6,126 nt of DNA from Frankiales bacterium (GTDB lineage Bacteria; Actinomycetota; Actinomycetes; Mycobacteriales; SCTD01). The notes beneath the pieces were generated by a model. The model saw only the letters and a list, made by a program, of their open reading frames with translations, did no database searches and was not told the DNA's origin. Shown here piece after piece: positions 1 to 5,886 of the stretch; position 1 is the stretch's first letter, and the number at the start of each line of letters is the position of its first letter. The stretch covers positions 1 through 6,126 of the forward strand of contig JAOPWW010000394.1 in assembly GCA_025965495.1 (NCBI GenBank), in the 5' to 3' direction. A program made the position numbers and the translations under genes.

Positions 1-2
1 CC

Positions 3-1013
3 TCAGGTCAGGGTCGGCCGGTAGGCGTAGGAGTGGCTGCGGCTGTGGGCGAACTCGAGGACGCCGACGCCGGTGCGGCCGTCCCTGGTGGTGAAGGACG
101 CGAGCCGGTCGGTCAGCGCGCTGTCGAGGGTGCGTGGCGTGACCGACCCGTCGAGCGGGTAGCGGTCGTGCTCGAGGTGGTCGCGGCCCAGCACCTTCCC
201 GTGGTGCCCGCCGTAGCCGGCCCCGGCCATGAAGCCGCCGCCGGCCGACCCGTCGGCGTCGAGCACGTAACGGACGCCCGACGCCGTCGTCACCTCGAAC
301 GTGCCGCCCTCGAGGTCGAGACCCGCGGTGAAGCGCAAGGCGTGCCGCACGTCGACGACGGGGTCGAGCCGACCGTCCTCGTGCATCACGGCGCCCTCGA
401 GGAGCAGCCGCTGCTGGGCGCGGTCCTCGACGAGCAGGAACCCCACAGACCGGTCCTCCAGCTGCACCTGCACCCACAGGTGCAGCCCCTGGCCGCCGGC
501 CATCGTGCGCATGCCCCGGGAACGGTCGCGCTGTCCGTACCAGCCGTCAACCTGCTGCCGGACGCCGTCGACCGCGAGGGTGCCCGTGTAGCGGCCGGAC
601 TGGAACAGGTGGTCGAACGCCGCCGTCTCGACGTCGCCCGCGCGCACCCCGACCCGTCCGTGCCAGGCAGGTGCACGGGCCTGCCAGACGACGTCGAGCT
701 CGAGCCCGGTCGGGTTCGGCGCGAGTGCCAGCCGCCAGGTGCGCATCGGCTCGACGACCTCGAACGCGAACGGGCCCGCGCCTGCGCCGTCGGTGGCGCT
801 GAGCTCGGTCGAGAAGCGCACGTTGCGCTGCTCGGACCCGGTGACGAGGACGGCGAAGCCGTCGGCGACGTCGCGGGCCGGGTAGCAGCCGAAGCCCAGC
901 AGGACCGACGGCACGGTCGCGTCGGGCGGGTGCAGGTTGAAGACGAAGCGGTCGAAGAAGCCCTCGGGCAGGCCGGTCGGTTCCGGGCCGACGAGCGGGT
1001 CGTGGAAGCTCAC
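3..1013 (-). CDS. AttH/CrtC-like lipocalin-fold protein of unknown function
   Basis: A 336-residue protein with no signal peptide or membrane segment. Its beta-rich composition and the central motif DGWYGQRDRSRGMR (residues 156-169) resemble AttH/CrtC-like proteins. I recall actinobacterial and proteobacterial members of this kind under DUF7064/DUF7065, where a G-x-RDHSWG-like motif ends the first half. The His of that motif is Arg here (R164). A His/Gly-rich stretch (GYGGHHGK, 267-273) and an acidic-aromatic C-terminal segment (LEFAHSRSHSYAY) follow. The GTG start at 1013 is chosen because its GTGA overlaps the TGA of the upstream kinase gene, which implies translational coupling. No good Shine-Dalgarno precedes it. 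In-frame sequence further upstream runs across the kinase gene in another frame and is not coding. Related proteins are candidate hydratases, isomerases or lipid-binding proteins, but no reaction can be assigned. The gene is complete and is the third of its operon. It could be followed by more genes beyond the window. Confidence 0.85.
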   Translation of the reverse strand: MSFHDPLVGPEPTGLPEGFFDRFVFNLHPPDATVPSVLLGFGCYPARDVADGFAVLVTGSEQRNVRFSTELSATDGAGAGPFAFEVVEPMRTWRLALAPNPTGLELDVVWQARAPAWHGRVGVRAGDVETAAFDHLFQSGRYTGTLAVDGVRQQVDGWYGQRDRSRGMRTMAGGQGLHLWVQVQLEDRSVGFLLVEDRAQQRLLLEGAVMHEDGRLDPVVDVRHALRFTAGLDLEGGTFEVTTASGVRYVLDADGSAGGGFMAGAGYGGHHGKVLGRDHLEHDRYPLDGSVTPRTLDSALTDRLASFTTRDGRTGVGVLEFAHSRSHSYAYRPTLT

Positions 1014-2035
1014 GCGGGCGCCAGGCCCGCCGCCACCTGGGCGGCGAGCAGGAAGCGCGGCACCAGTCCGGCGTCGGCGTAGTAGGGGTCGCCGACGCCC
1101 TGCACCGCTCGGCGGTGCGCGTACTCGTACAGCACGGCCAGCTTCCACAGGGCGAGCACCCGGTACCAGTCGAGCCCCGACAGGTCGCGGCCGGTGCGGG
1201 CCGCGTAGCGCTGCGCCAGCTCGTCGCGGGTCGGCCAGCCGTCCTCGAGCATCGCCGTCGCGAGCTCCTCGGTCGGCGTCTGCGGCTCCCCCCGCTGGGG
1301 CACCGAGGCGAGGAGGTAGCCGACGTCGCACAGCGGGTCGCCGAGGGTGGCGAGCTCCCAGTCGAGCACGGCGGCGACGCAGCCGGGCCCGAGCACGACG
1401 TTGCCGAGCCGGTAGTCGTTGTGCACGAGCGTCGCCCCCGACTCGGTCGGCACGTGGTCGCGCAGCCACTGCTCGACCGCCGCGAAGGCGGGCGGCGGCC
1501 CGCCCTGCTCGTCGGCCACCAGCCGGCCGACCCGCGCCAGGTGCCGGGCGTTGTAGCCCTCCGGCCGCCCGACGTCGGCGAGCCCGGCGGCCCGCCAGTC
1601 GACGGCGTGCAGGTCGGCGAGGGTGTCCACGAGGGCGTGGCCGAGCAGCCGTCGCCCCGCGGGCGTGTCGAGCGGGGCCGGCGTCGAGGTCGTCACCACG
1701 GGCCCCTCGACGAGGTCCATCACGTACAGCGGGACGTCGAGCAGGGCGCCCGCCTGGGCGGTCGCGAGCACGCGGGGCACTGGCACCGCGGTGCCCTGCA
1801 GGGCCGTCAGCAGCCGGGCCTCGCGCAGGACGTCGTGGGCGCCCGGCGGGGTGGGCGGTGGCGGCGGCCGGCGGACGACCACCTGCCGCTTCCCGTCGGA
1901 GACGAGGAACGTGAGGTTGGAGTGGCCGTCGCCGAGGCGCCGGGCCGTGACCTCGCCGTCGCAGACGCCGTGCTCGCGCAGCAGGGCGGCGAGCGCGTCC
2001 AGGGTGTCGGGGGTCCAGTCCCAGGCGACGGTCAC
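1010..2035 (-). CDS. APH-fold kinase, ACAD10/ACAD11 N-terminal type (phosphotransferase family)
   Basis: A cytosolic kinase-fold protein of 341 residues, the usual length for stand-alone members. The nucleotide loop region RRLGDGHSNLTF (32-43) leads to VVVRRPP (52-58), where this subfamily typically has RRPP, and then to the helix Glu in REARLL (E72). The catalytic loop HNDYRLGN (205-212) supplies the Brenner-type H-x-D-x4-N residues, with D207 as likely base. LDWE (224-227) supplies the metal-binding Asp (D225). The following LGDPLCDVGYLL matches the ACAD10/11-like branch better than the antibiotic kinases. Known relatives phosphorylate 4-hydroxyacyl-CoAs: the kinase domain of mammalian ACAD11, and LvaA of the Pseudomonas levulinate pathway. 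A 4-hydroxyacyl-CoA or similar lipid substrate is therefore inferred, while aminoglycoside resistance is unlikely. The GTG start lies 8 nt beyond the stop of the reductase gene. A CTG start at 2047 is a possible alternative. The stop overlaps the next gene by 4 nt. Confidence 0.9.
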   Translation of the reverse strand: MTVAWDWTPDTLDALAALLREHGVCDGEVTARRLGDGHSNLTFLVSDGKRQVVVRRPPPPPTPPGAHDVLREARLLTALQGTAVPVPRVLATAQAGALLDVPLYVMDLVEGPVVTTSTPAPLDTPAGRRLLGHALVDTLADLHAVDWRAAGLADVGRPEGYNARHLARVGRLVADEQGGPPPAFAAVEQWLRDHVPTESGATLVHNDYRLGNVVLGPGCVAAVLDWELATLGDPLCDVGYLLASVPQRGEPQTPTEELATAMLEDGWPTRDELAQRYAARTGRDLSGLDWYRVLALWKLAVLYEYAHRRAVQGVGDPYYADAGLVPRFLLAAQVAAGLAPA

Positions 2036-2043
2036 CCGCGCGG

Positions 2044-3348
2044 TCAGCCCGCGGTCCTGACGGGGGCGGGGGTGCTCGCGGAGGCGCCGAACCCCAGGCC
2101 CTCGTCCCACGGCGCGCGGTTCTTCACCATCCGCCGGTACTTCATGATGAGGTCCGGGCGGCCGAGGGTCAGTGCCCCGACCAGGGTCTCCCCCTGGCGG
2201 TACAGCACCGCCGTGCCGCCCTTGGCGTCGGTGCGCTGCTGGACGACCACCTCGTCGGCCGTCGGGACGCCGACGAACTGCAGCCGCGTGCCGTACCAGT
2301 CGGACCAGAAGTACGGCACCGTGACGTACGGCGCGCGCTGCTCCGCGAGCGCGTTCGTGGCCGCGGCCGCTCCCTGCTCGGCCGCACTGGTCCAGTGCTC
2401 CAGGCGCATGGTCCGGTCGAACAGCGCGTTGTGCCAGTGCGCGACGTCGCCGGCGGCGAACACGCCGTCCACGGGCGCACCGGAGGCGTCCAGGGCCTGC
2501 AGGTTCTCGTCGCAGACGATCCCGCCGTCGCGCTCGTGCAGCTGCAGGCCGCTGTCGGCCAGCCAGGCCGTGGAGGGCACGCAGCCGACACCGACGACGA
2601 CGAGGTCGGCGGGCAGGACGGTCCCGTCGGTCAGCACCACCGCTCCGACTGGACGCCTGCCGTCCGCGTCCGCCTCGCTGCCCTCCCGGGGGTGCAGCGC
2701 CGCGACGCCGACCCCGAGTCGCAGGTCCGTGCCGTGGTCGGTGTGCAACGAGCTGCAGAGCGCGCCGACCTCGACGCCGAGCGACCGCACGAGCGGCGCG
2801 CCCAGGGCCTCCACGACCGTGACGTCGAGCCCCCGCTTGGACGCCGCGCTCGCCACCTCCGACCCGATGAAGCCCGCGCCGACGACGACGGTCCGCGCGC
2901 CTGCCTCGAGCGCCAGCCGCAGGGCGTGGGCGTCGTCGAGGGTGCGCAGCGCGAGCACGCCCGCGAGCTGCTCGGAGCCCGGCAAGGTGCGGGCGGCGGC
3001 GCCGGTGGCGACCACCAGAGCGTCGTAGGGGAGCTCGCCCGCTCCGGTCAGCAGGACCTTGCGCTGCACGTCGAGACCCAGAGCGGCGGTGCCGGTGCGC
3101 ACGTCGATGTCGAGCTCGTCGCGCAGGACCGCCTCGGTCTGCAGGTGCGGGTCCGGCTTGCCGGCGCCGTCGACGTCGAGGAACTCCTTGCTCAGTGGCG
3201 GCCGGTCGTAGGGCAGGTGCACCTCGCTGCCGACGAGCACGATCGGGCCGGCGTGGCCGCCGCGCCGTGCGGTCTCGCAAGCGCGCAGCCCGGCGAGGCC
3301 GGCCCCCACGACGACCAGTCGGCGGGCGTCGGGCGTGTTCTCGCTCAT
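2044..3348 (-). CDS. FAD-dependent NAD(P)H:ferredoxin reductase family oxidoreductase
   Basis: A 434-residue flavoprotein of the BphA4/rubredoxin-ferredoxin reductase type, at normal family length. The FAD Rossmann motif VVVGAGLAG is at 12-20. The YDRPPLSKEFL segment (47-57) is typical of oxygenase-coupled reductases. ATGA (114-117) closes the first FAD half. The NAD(P)H motif VVVGAGFIGSEVA is at 154-166, and the second FAD motif GVFAAGDVA is at 295-303 with D301 contacting the ribityl chain. EHWTSAAEQG (317-326) and the C-terminal VPYFWSDWYG (344-353) are also typical. No redox CxxC pair is present, so it is not a disulfide reductase. Enzymes of this type pass electrons from NAD(P)H to a ferredoxin serving a P450 or Rieske oxygenase. 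Neither partner is encoded in the window. The ATG at 3348 has GAAAGG 7 nt upstream and places the FAD motif near the N-terminus as usual. An in-frame extension upstream has no family-like sequence. First gene of the operon. Confidence 0.95.
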   Translation of the reverse strand: MSENTPDARRLVVVGAGLAGLRACETARRGGHAGPIVLVGSEVHLPYDRPPLSKEFLDVDGAGKPDPHLQTEAVLRDELDIDVRTGTAALGLDVQRKVLLTGAGELPYDALVVATGAAARTLPGSEQLAGVLALRTLDDAHALRLALEAGARTVVVGAGFIGSEVASAASKRGLDVTVVEALGAPLVRSLGVEVGALCSSLHTDHGTDLRLGVGVAALHPREGSEADADGRRPVGAVVLTDGTVLPADLVVVGVGCVPSTAWLADSGLQLHERDGGIVCDENLQALDASGAPVDGVFAAGDVAHWHNALFDRTMRLEHWTSAAEQGAAAATNALAEQRAPYVTVPYFWSDWYGTRLQFVGVPTADEVVVQQRTDAKGGTAVLYRQGETLVGALTLGRPDLIMKYRRMVKNRAPWDEGLGFGASASTPAPVRTAG

Positions 3349-3355
3349 GGTCAGA

Positions 3356-3361
3356 CCTTTC
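3356..3361 (-). promoter_or_regulatory. Shine-Dalgarno of the reductase gene
   Basis: On the minus strand GAAAGG lies 7 nt before the ATG at 3348. It decides this start over the longer in-frame possibility reaching to 3468. Confidence 0.7.
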
Positions 3362-3365
3362 GCGA

Positions 3366-3400
3366 CGGGAGTGGGCACTGTGCCATTCCCTGCACTCCCG
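3366..3400. promoter_or_regulatory. Nested inverted repeats upstream of the reductase-kinase-AttH operon
   Basis: A perfect 8-bp inverted repeat, CGGGAGTG (3366-3373) and CACTCCCG (3393-3400), encloses 19 bp. The perfect dyad GGCAC-T-GTGCC (3374-3384) lies inside it. AGTG-GG-CACT (3370-3379) overlaps both. The block lies 18-52 nt upstream of the reductase ATG. Overlapping dyads at a promoter-proximal position suit a dimeric repressor such as a TetR-type protein. A 5'-UTR hairpin is an equal alternative. No convincing -35/-10 pair was identified nearby, and no regulator gene adjoins this operon in the window. Confidence 0.4.
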
Positions 3401-3499
3401 CGGGGACCGCCCGTACCGCGCACCGGAACGCCGTAGGCAGGGCACCTGTCGACCGGGCAAGGCCGCACGGATGTCTCCAGGTCGACGGTCTGGGCAGCG

Positions 3500-3721
3500 T
3501 CAGCCCGCGGAGAGGTCCCTCACCTTCTGCTCGGCCTCCGCGACGACGTCCCCGAAGCGGCGGGCGTAGGCGAGCTCCAGCTCCGCCGTGCGCCGCGAGT
3601 GGTTGGCCAGTGCGTGCGCGGAGCCGTTGACGAAGGTGTCGTGGCGCCTCGAGTGCGCGTAGGCGAGCTCCCGCACCAGGTCGAGGTCGCTCAGCTCGTC
3701 AGTGGCGCTGCCCGTGGTCAT
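3500..3721 (-). CDS. Small helical protein resembling DUF6158
   Basis: A 73-residue acidic/basic protein predicted to be almost wholly helical, without signal peptide, membrane segment or cysteine. The core DLVRELAYAHSRRHDT followed by FVNGSAHALANHSRR and ELELAYARRF (about residues 14-56) resembles a small family I recall as DUF6158, common in actinomycetes and of unknown function. The HDTF..GS signature is the most recognisable part. The name is from memory and should be treated as provisional. The ATG at 3721 is preferred because AGGA sits 7 nt upstream. The GTG at 3739 would add six residues but lacks such a site. The gene diverges from the enoyl-CoA hydratase across 92 bp. It lies 151 nt upstream of the reductase operon on the same strand. 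That gap and the palindromes in it suggest separate transcription. Confidence 0.8.
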   Translation of the reverse strand: MTTGSATDELSDLDLVRELAYAHSRRHDTFVNGSAHALANHSRRTAELELAYARRFGDVVAEAEQKVRDLSAG

Positions 3722-3728
3722 GCGCGGA

Positions 3729-3732
3729 TCCT
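3729..3732 (-). promoter_or_regulatory. Shine-Dalgarno selecting the start of the DUF6158-like gene
   Basis: AGGA on the minus strand, 7 nt before the ATG at 3721, favours that start over the GTG at 3739. Confidence 0.6.
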
Positions 3733-3745
3733 GCACCACCCCGCG

Positions 3746-3755
3746 CCGACGTCGG
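3746..3755. promoter_or_regulatory. Perfect 10-bp palindrome in the divergent intergenic region
   Basis: CCGACGTCGG is self-complementary and lies in the 92-bp gap between the DUF6158-like gene and the hydratase. It is 24 bp from the former's ATG and 58 bp from the latter's. It could be an operator serving either promoter. In DNA this GC-rich a 10-bp GC palindrome may arise by chance, and no promoter elements were recognised around it. Confidence 0.25.
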
Positions 3756-3802
3756 TACCCCGAGGCAGGCTGGCCGTGGCCCGCGACACGGGCACCCCGA
3801 GC

Positions 3803-3808
3803 AGGAGG
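3803..3808 (+). promoter_or_regulatory. Consensus Shine-Dalgarno of the enoyl-CoA hydratase
   Basis: AGGAGG with a 5-nt spacer to the ATG at 3814. It is the strongest ribosome binding site in the window, so this gene is likely to be efficiently translated. Confidence 0.8.
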
Positions 3809-3813
3809 ACGCC

Positions 3814-4596
3814 ATGACGGTCACCACGCAGGTGCGCGGGCGGGTGGCCGTCGTCCGGATCGAGCGCCCGGAGAAGCGCAACGCCATCGACGCACCGACG
3901 ACGGTCGCGCTCTCGCAGGCCCTGGACCGGGCGCAGGACGACGCGGCCGTCTGGGCCGTCGTCCTGACCGGCACGTCCGACCTGTTCTGCGCCGGGACCG
4001 ACCTCGTGGTCGGGCCAGGCGAGCCGACCGGGCGCGGCGGGACCTACGGGGTCGTCCACCGCTCGCACACCAAGCCCCTGCTCGCGGCGGTGGAGGGGCT
4101 CGCTCTCGGCGGCGGGTTCGAGATCGCGATGGCCTGCGACCTCGTCGTCGCCTCGCGGACGGCGTCGTTCGGGCTGCCCGAGGTCCAGCGCGGGCTGGTG
4201 GCGAACTCGGGAGCGCTGGTGCGCGCGGTCCGCTGCCTGCCCCGGAACCTGGCGGTCGAGCTGCTCCTGACCGGTGCACGCCTCTCCGCGCAGCGCGCCT
4301 ACGACGTCGGCTTCGTCAACCGGCTGGCCGATCCGGGGCGGGCCGTGGAGCAGGCCCTGGCCCTGGCCGAGGAGGTCTGCGCCGGGTCGCCGTCAGCCGT
4401 CCGCGCGACCTTGCTGGCGCTGGAGGAGCAGGTGGCGTCCGACGAGGAGCGCGGCTGGGAGGCCACCGCCCGCGCCGAGGCGAGGGTCCGACGGGGGCCC
4501 GACGTGGCAGAGGGCCTCGACGCCTTCGCCCGCAAGCGACCCGCGACGTGGAGCGACCCCCCGTCTCAGCCCGCGGACGACGCCCAGGTCGGGTAG
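3814..4596 (+). CDS. Enoyl-CoA hydratase/crotonase family protein
   Basis: A cytosolic crotonase-fold enzyme of 260 residues, the normal length. The N-terminal RGRVAVVRIERPEKRNAI (8-25) is the family start. FCAGTDL (58-64) gives the first oxyanion-hole residue (A60). EGLALGGGFEIAMACDLVVAS (94-114) gives the second (G100) and the Glu equivalent to rat Glu144 (E103). FGLPEVQRGL (119-128) gives the Glu164 equivalent (E123). Both catalytic glutamates being present favours true hydration of 2-enoyl-CoA to 3-hydroxyacyl-CoA over isomerase or hydrolase variants. The C-terminal FARKRPATW (238-246) is typical of actinobacterial EchA proteins. The substrate is not readable from sequence. The gene stands alone on the plus strand behind a strong AGGAGG. 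Its last 31 bp overlap the antisense 3' end of the ene-reductase gene, and residues after about 248 are a poorly conserved polar tail encoded in that overlap. Confidence 0.94.
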   Translation: MTVTTQVRGRVAVVRIERPEKRNAIDAPTTVALSQALDRAQDDAAVWAVVLTGTSDLFCAGTDLVVGPGEPTGRGGTYGVVHRSHTKPLLAAVEGLALGGGFEIAMACDLVVASRTASFGLPEVQRGLVANSGALVRAVRCLPRNLAVELLLTGARLSAQRAYDVGFVNRLADPGRAVEQALALAEEVCAGSPSAVRATLLALEEQVASDEERGWEATARAEARVRRGPDVAEGLDAFARKRPATWSDPPSQPADDAQVG

Positions 4597-5684
4597 TCGG
4601 TGTAGCCCTTCTCCTCGCCGACGTAGGCGTAGTCGAAGTCGGGCGTCGCCAGCGGGCGCCCCTCGCGGAACCGGGTGACCAGGTCGGGGTTCGCGATGTA
4701 GGGCCGGCCGAAGGACACCGCATCAACCTCCCCCCGCGCGATGTGGTCGGCGGCGGTCTGCGCGTCGAAGCTGCCGTTCTGGACGACGGTCCCGGCGAAG
4801 GTCGCCCGCAGGTGCTTCATGACGGGGTAGTCGGGCTTGTCGACGAAGCCGGACGCGATCGGCTCGATGAGGTGCAGGTAGGCCAGGCCGTGCCGCTGCG
4901 CGAGCGCGCCGACCGCCTCCGTCAACGCAGCAGGGTCGACGTCGCCCATGCCCTTGCGCTCGCTGGTGGGACTGATCCGCAGACCGACTCTGCCGGGGTC
5001 GACCTGGGCCACGACCGCTCCCACGACCTCGTCCAGGAGCCGCACGCGGTTCTCGATGCTGCCGCCGTAGGCATCGGTGCGCAGGTTGGTCCGCGACTGC
5101 AGGAACTGGTCGATGACGTACCCGTTCGCCCCGTGGACCTCGACGCCGTCGAAGCCGGCCGCGAGCGCGTTCGCTGCAGCGGCGCCGTAGGACGCGACCA
5201 CCCGGTCGATGTCGGCCTGCGTCATCGCGCGCGGGACGACGTAGGGCTTCATCGGCAGGAAGCCGCCGGTGTAGTCGTCGGGCGGGGGCGCCATGGTCTC
5301 GCCCTCGCCGGCGACAGCGGACGGGCCGAGGGGGAGCTCGCCGCCCAGGTAGTCGGGGAGGACGAGGCGCCCCATGTGCCAGAGCTGGCAGTAGATGCGG
5401 CCGCCGACCTCGTGCACCCGGTCGGTCACGCCCTTCCACGCGAGCACCATCTCGTCGGTCCAGATGCCCGGCGCGCGGTGCCAGCCCATGCCCAGCGGAT
5501 CGACGGCAGTGGCCTCGGCGACGATGAGCCCGGCGTCGGCGCGCTGCGCGTAGTACTCGCCCTGCAGCGGCGTCGGCACGTGGTCGACGTCGGCGCGAGC
5601 CCGCGTGAGGGGTGCCATGACGACGCGGTTGGGCACGGCGAGCGTGCCGATCGTGTGGGGTCGGAACAGGGCGTCGACGGACAC
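4566..5684 (-). CDS. Old Yellow Enzyme family ene-reductase (NemA-like NADH:flavin oxidoreductase)
   Basis: A 372-residue FMN TIM-barrel enzyme of the classical OYE class, close in length to E. coli NemA. MAPLTRAR (23-30) is the FMN-binding first strand. CQLWHMGR (99-106) carries the conserved Gln (Q100). HGANGYVIDQFLQ (184-196) holds H184 and N187, which bind the substrate carbonyl or nitro group, and Y189, the proton donor equivalent to OYE1 Tyr196. NLRTDAYGGSIENRVRLLDEV (200-220) and SFGRPYIANPDL (324-335) complete the barrel signature. Such enzymes use NAD(P)H to reduce activated alkenes such as enones and maleimides, and often nitro compounds. The GTG at 5684 has GGAG 7 nt upstream. The in-frame extension to 5906 crosses the operator-like repeat and is not family-like. 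A MarR-type gene lies 202 nt upstream on the same strand, which suggests electrophile-responsive control. The 3' end overlaps the hydratase gene. Confidence 0.96.
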   Translation of the reverse strand: MSVDALFRPHTIGTLAVPNRVVMAPLTRARADVDHVPTPLQGEYYAQRADAGLIVAEATAVDPLGMGWHRAPGIWTDEMVLAWKGVTDRVHEVGGRIYCQLWHMGRLVLPDYLGGELPLGPSAVAGEGETMAPPPDDYTGGFLPMKPYVVPRAMTQADIDRVVASYGAAAANALAAGFDGVEVHGANGYVIDQFLQSRTNLRTDAYGGSIENRVRLLDEVVGAVVAQVDPGRVGLRISPTSERKGMGDVDPAALTEAVGALAQRHGLAYLHLIEPIASGFVDKPDYPVMKHLRATFAGTVVQNGSFDAQTAADHIARGEVDAVSFGRPYIANPDLVTRFREGRPLATPDFDYAYVGEEKGYTDYPTWASSAG

Positions 5685-5691
5685 GGGCGCT

Positions 5692-5695
5692 CTCC
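5692..5695 (-). promoter_or_regulatory. Shine-Dalgarno selecting the ene-reductase GTG start
   Basis: GGAG on the minus strand with a 7-nt spacer to GTG at 5684. It supports this start, from which VSVDALFRPHTIG aligns with the usual OYE N-terminus. Confidence 0.7.
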
Positions 5696-5741
5696 GGGGG
5701 GTGTCGTGCGCGTGCCGTGGACGGGGACTTCCCTCGCCCTC

Positions 5742-5785
5742 CAGCTGGGTGACTATTGGTCCTACCATATCGCGCTGCCCAGCTG
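5742..5785 (-). promoter_or_regulatory. Candidate promoter/operator of the ene-reductase gene with nested inverted repeats
   Basis: An 8-bp perfect inverted repeat, CAGCTGGG (5742-5749) and CCCAGCTG (5778-5785), brackets an unusually AT-rich core. The core contains TGGT-CCT-ACCA (5757-5767), extended on both sides with a one-base offset as TATTGGT/ACCATA. The two dyad centres lie within 2 bp of each other. On the minus strand TATGGT (5769-5764) fits an actinobacterial TAnnnT -10 hexamer, but no good -35 at standard spacing is visible. This would leave a leader of about 70 nt. The position between a MarR-type gene and the ene-reductase makes it the natural binding site for that regulator, which is inference. 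Confidence 0.5.
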
Positions 5786-5837
5786 TCGGCCGTCGTCCGA
5801 CCGACGGGGCCTGCTCGGCGCTCGGGGCCGGCTGACC

Positions 5838-5872
5838 CCGCGCGAGCTCCCTCGCCGCGTGCTCCAGCGCGG
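5838..5872 (-). terminator. Possible hairpin terminator after the MarR-type gene
   Basis: CCGCGCGAGC (5838-5847) pairs with GCTC (5861-5864) and GCGCGG (5867-5872). This gives a 10-bp GC-rich stem with a 2-nt bulge and a 13-nt loop, starting 14 nt past the MarR-type stop codon. There is no U-tract. In a genome this GC-rich such stems also arise by chance, so the call is tentative. If real, it would separate the regulator transcript from that of the ene-reductase. Confidence 0.3.
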
Positions 5873-5886
5873 CCGGACGTGCCGGG

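Noticed and set aside
33..1082. 349-residue open frame on the plus strand
   Set aside because: It lies antisense to the AttH-like and kinase genes, shows no family motif and has a composition typical of GC-rich shadow frames.
1010..2035. Aminoglycoside resistance kinase
   Set aside because: The APH fold is present, but the RRPP segment, LGDPLCDVGYLL and the operon context fit the ACAD10/11-like branch acting on metabolic substrates.
1115..3028. 637-residue open frame on the plus strand
   Set aside because: It is antisense to the kinase and reductase genes, which carry complete catalytic motifs. Its translation is repetitive Arg/Pro/Ser-rich with no recognisable domain.
3376..3388. TGGCAC on the minus strand as a sigma-54 promoter half
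   Set aside because: There is no TTGC element at the required spacing, and actinomycetes generally lack sigma-54.
3448..3486. Inverted repeat GTCGACC/GGTCGAC downstream of the DUF6158-like gene as terminator
   Set aside because: It is only 7 bp with a 25-nt loop, and its core GTCGAC is self-palindromic, so the pairing is weakly significant.
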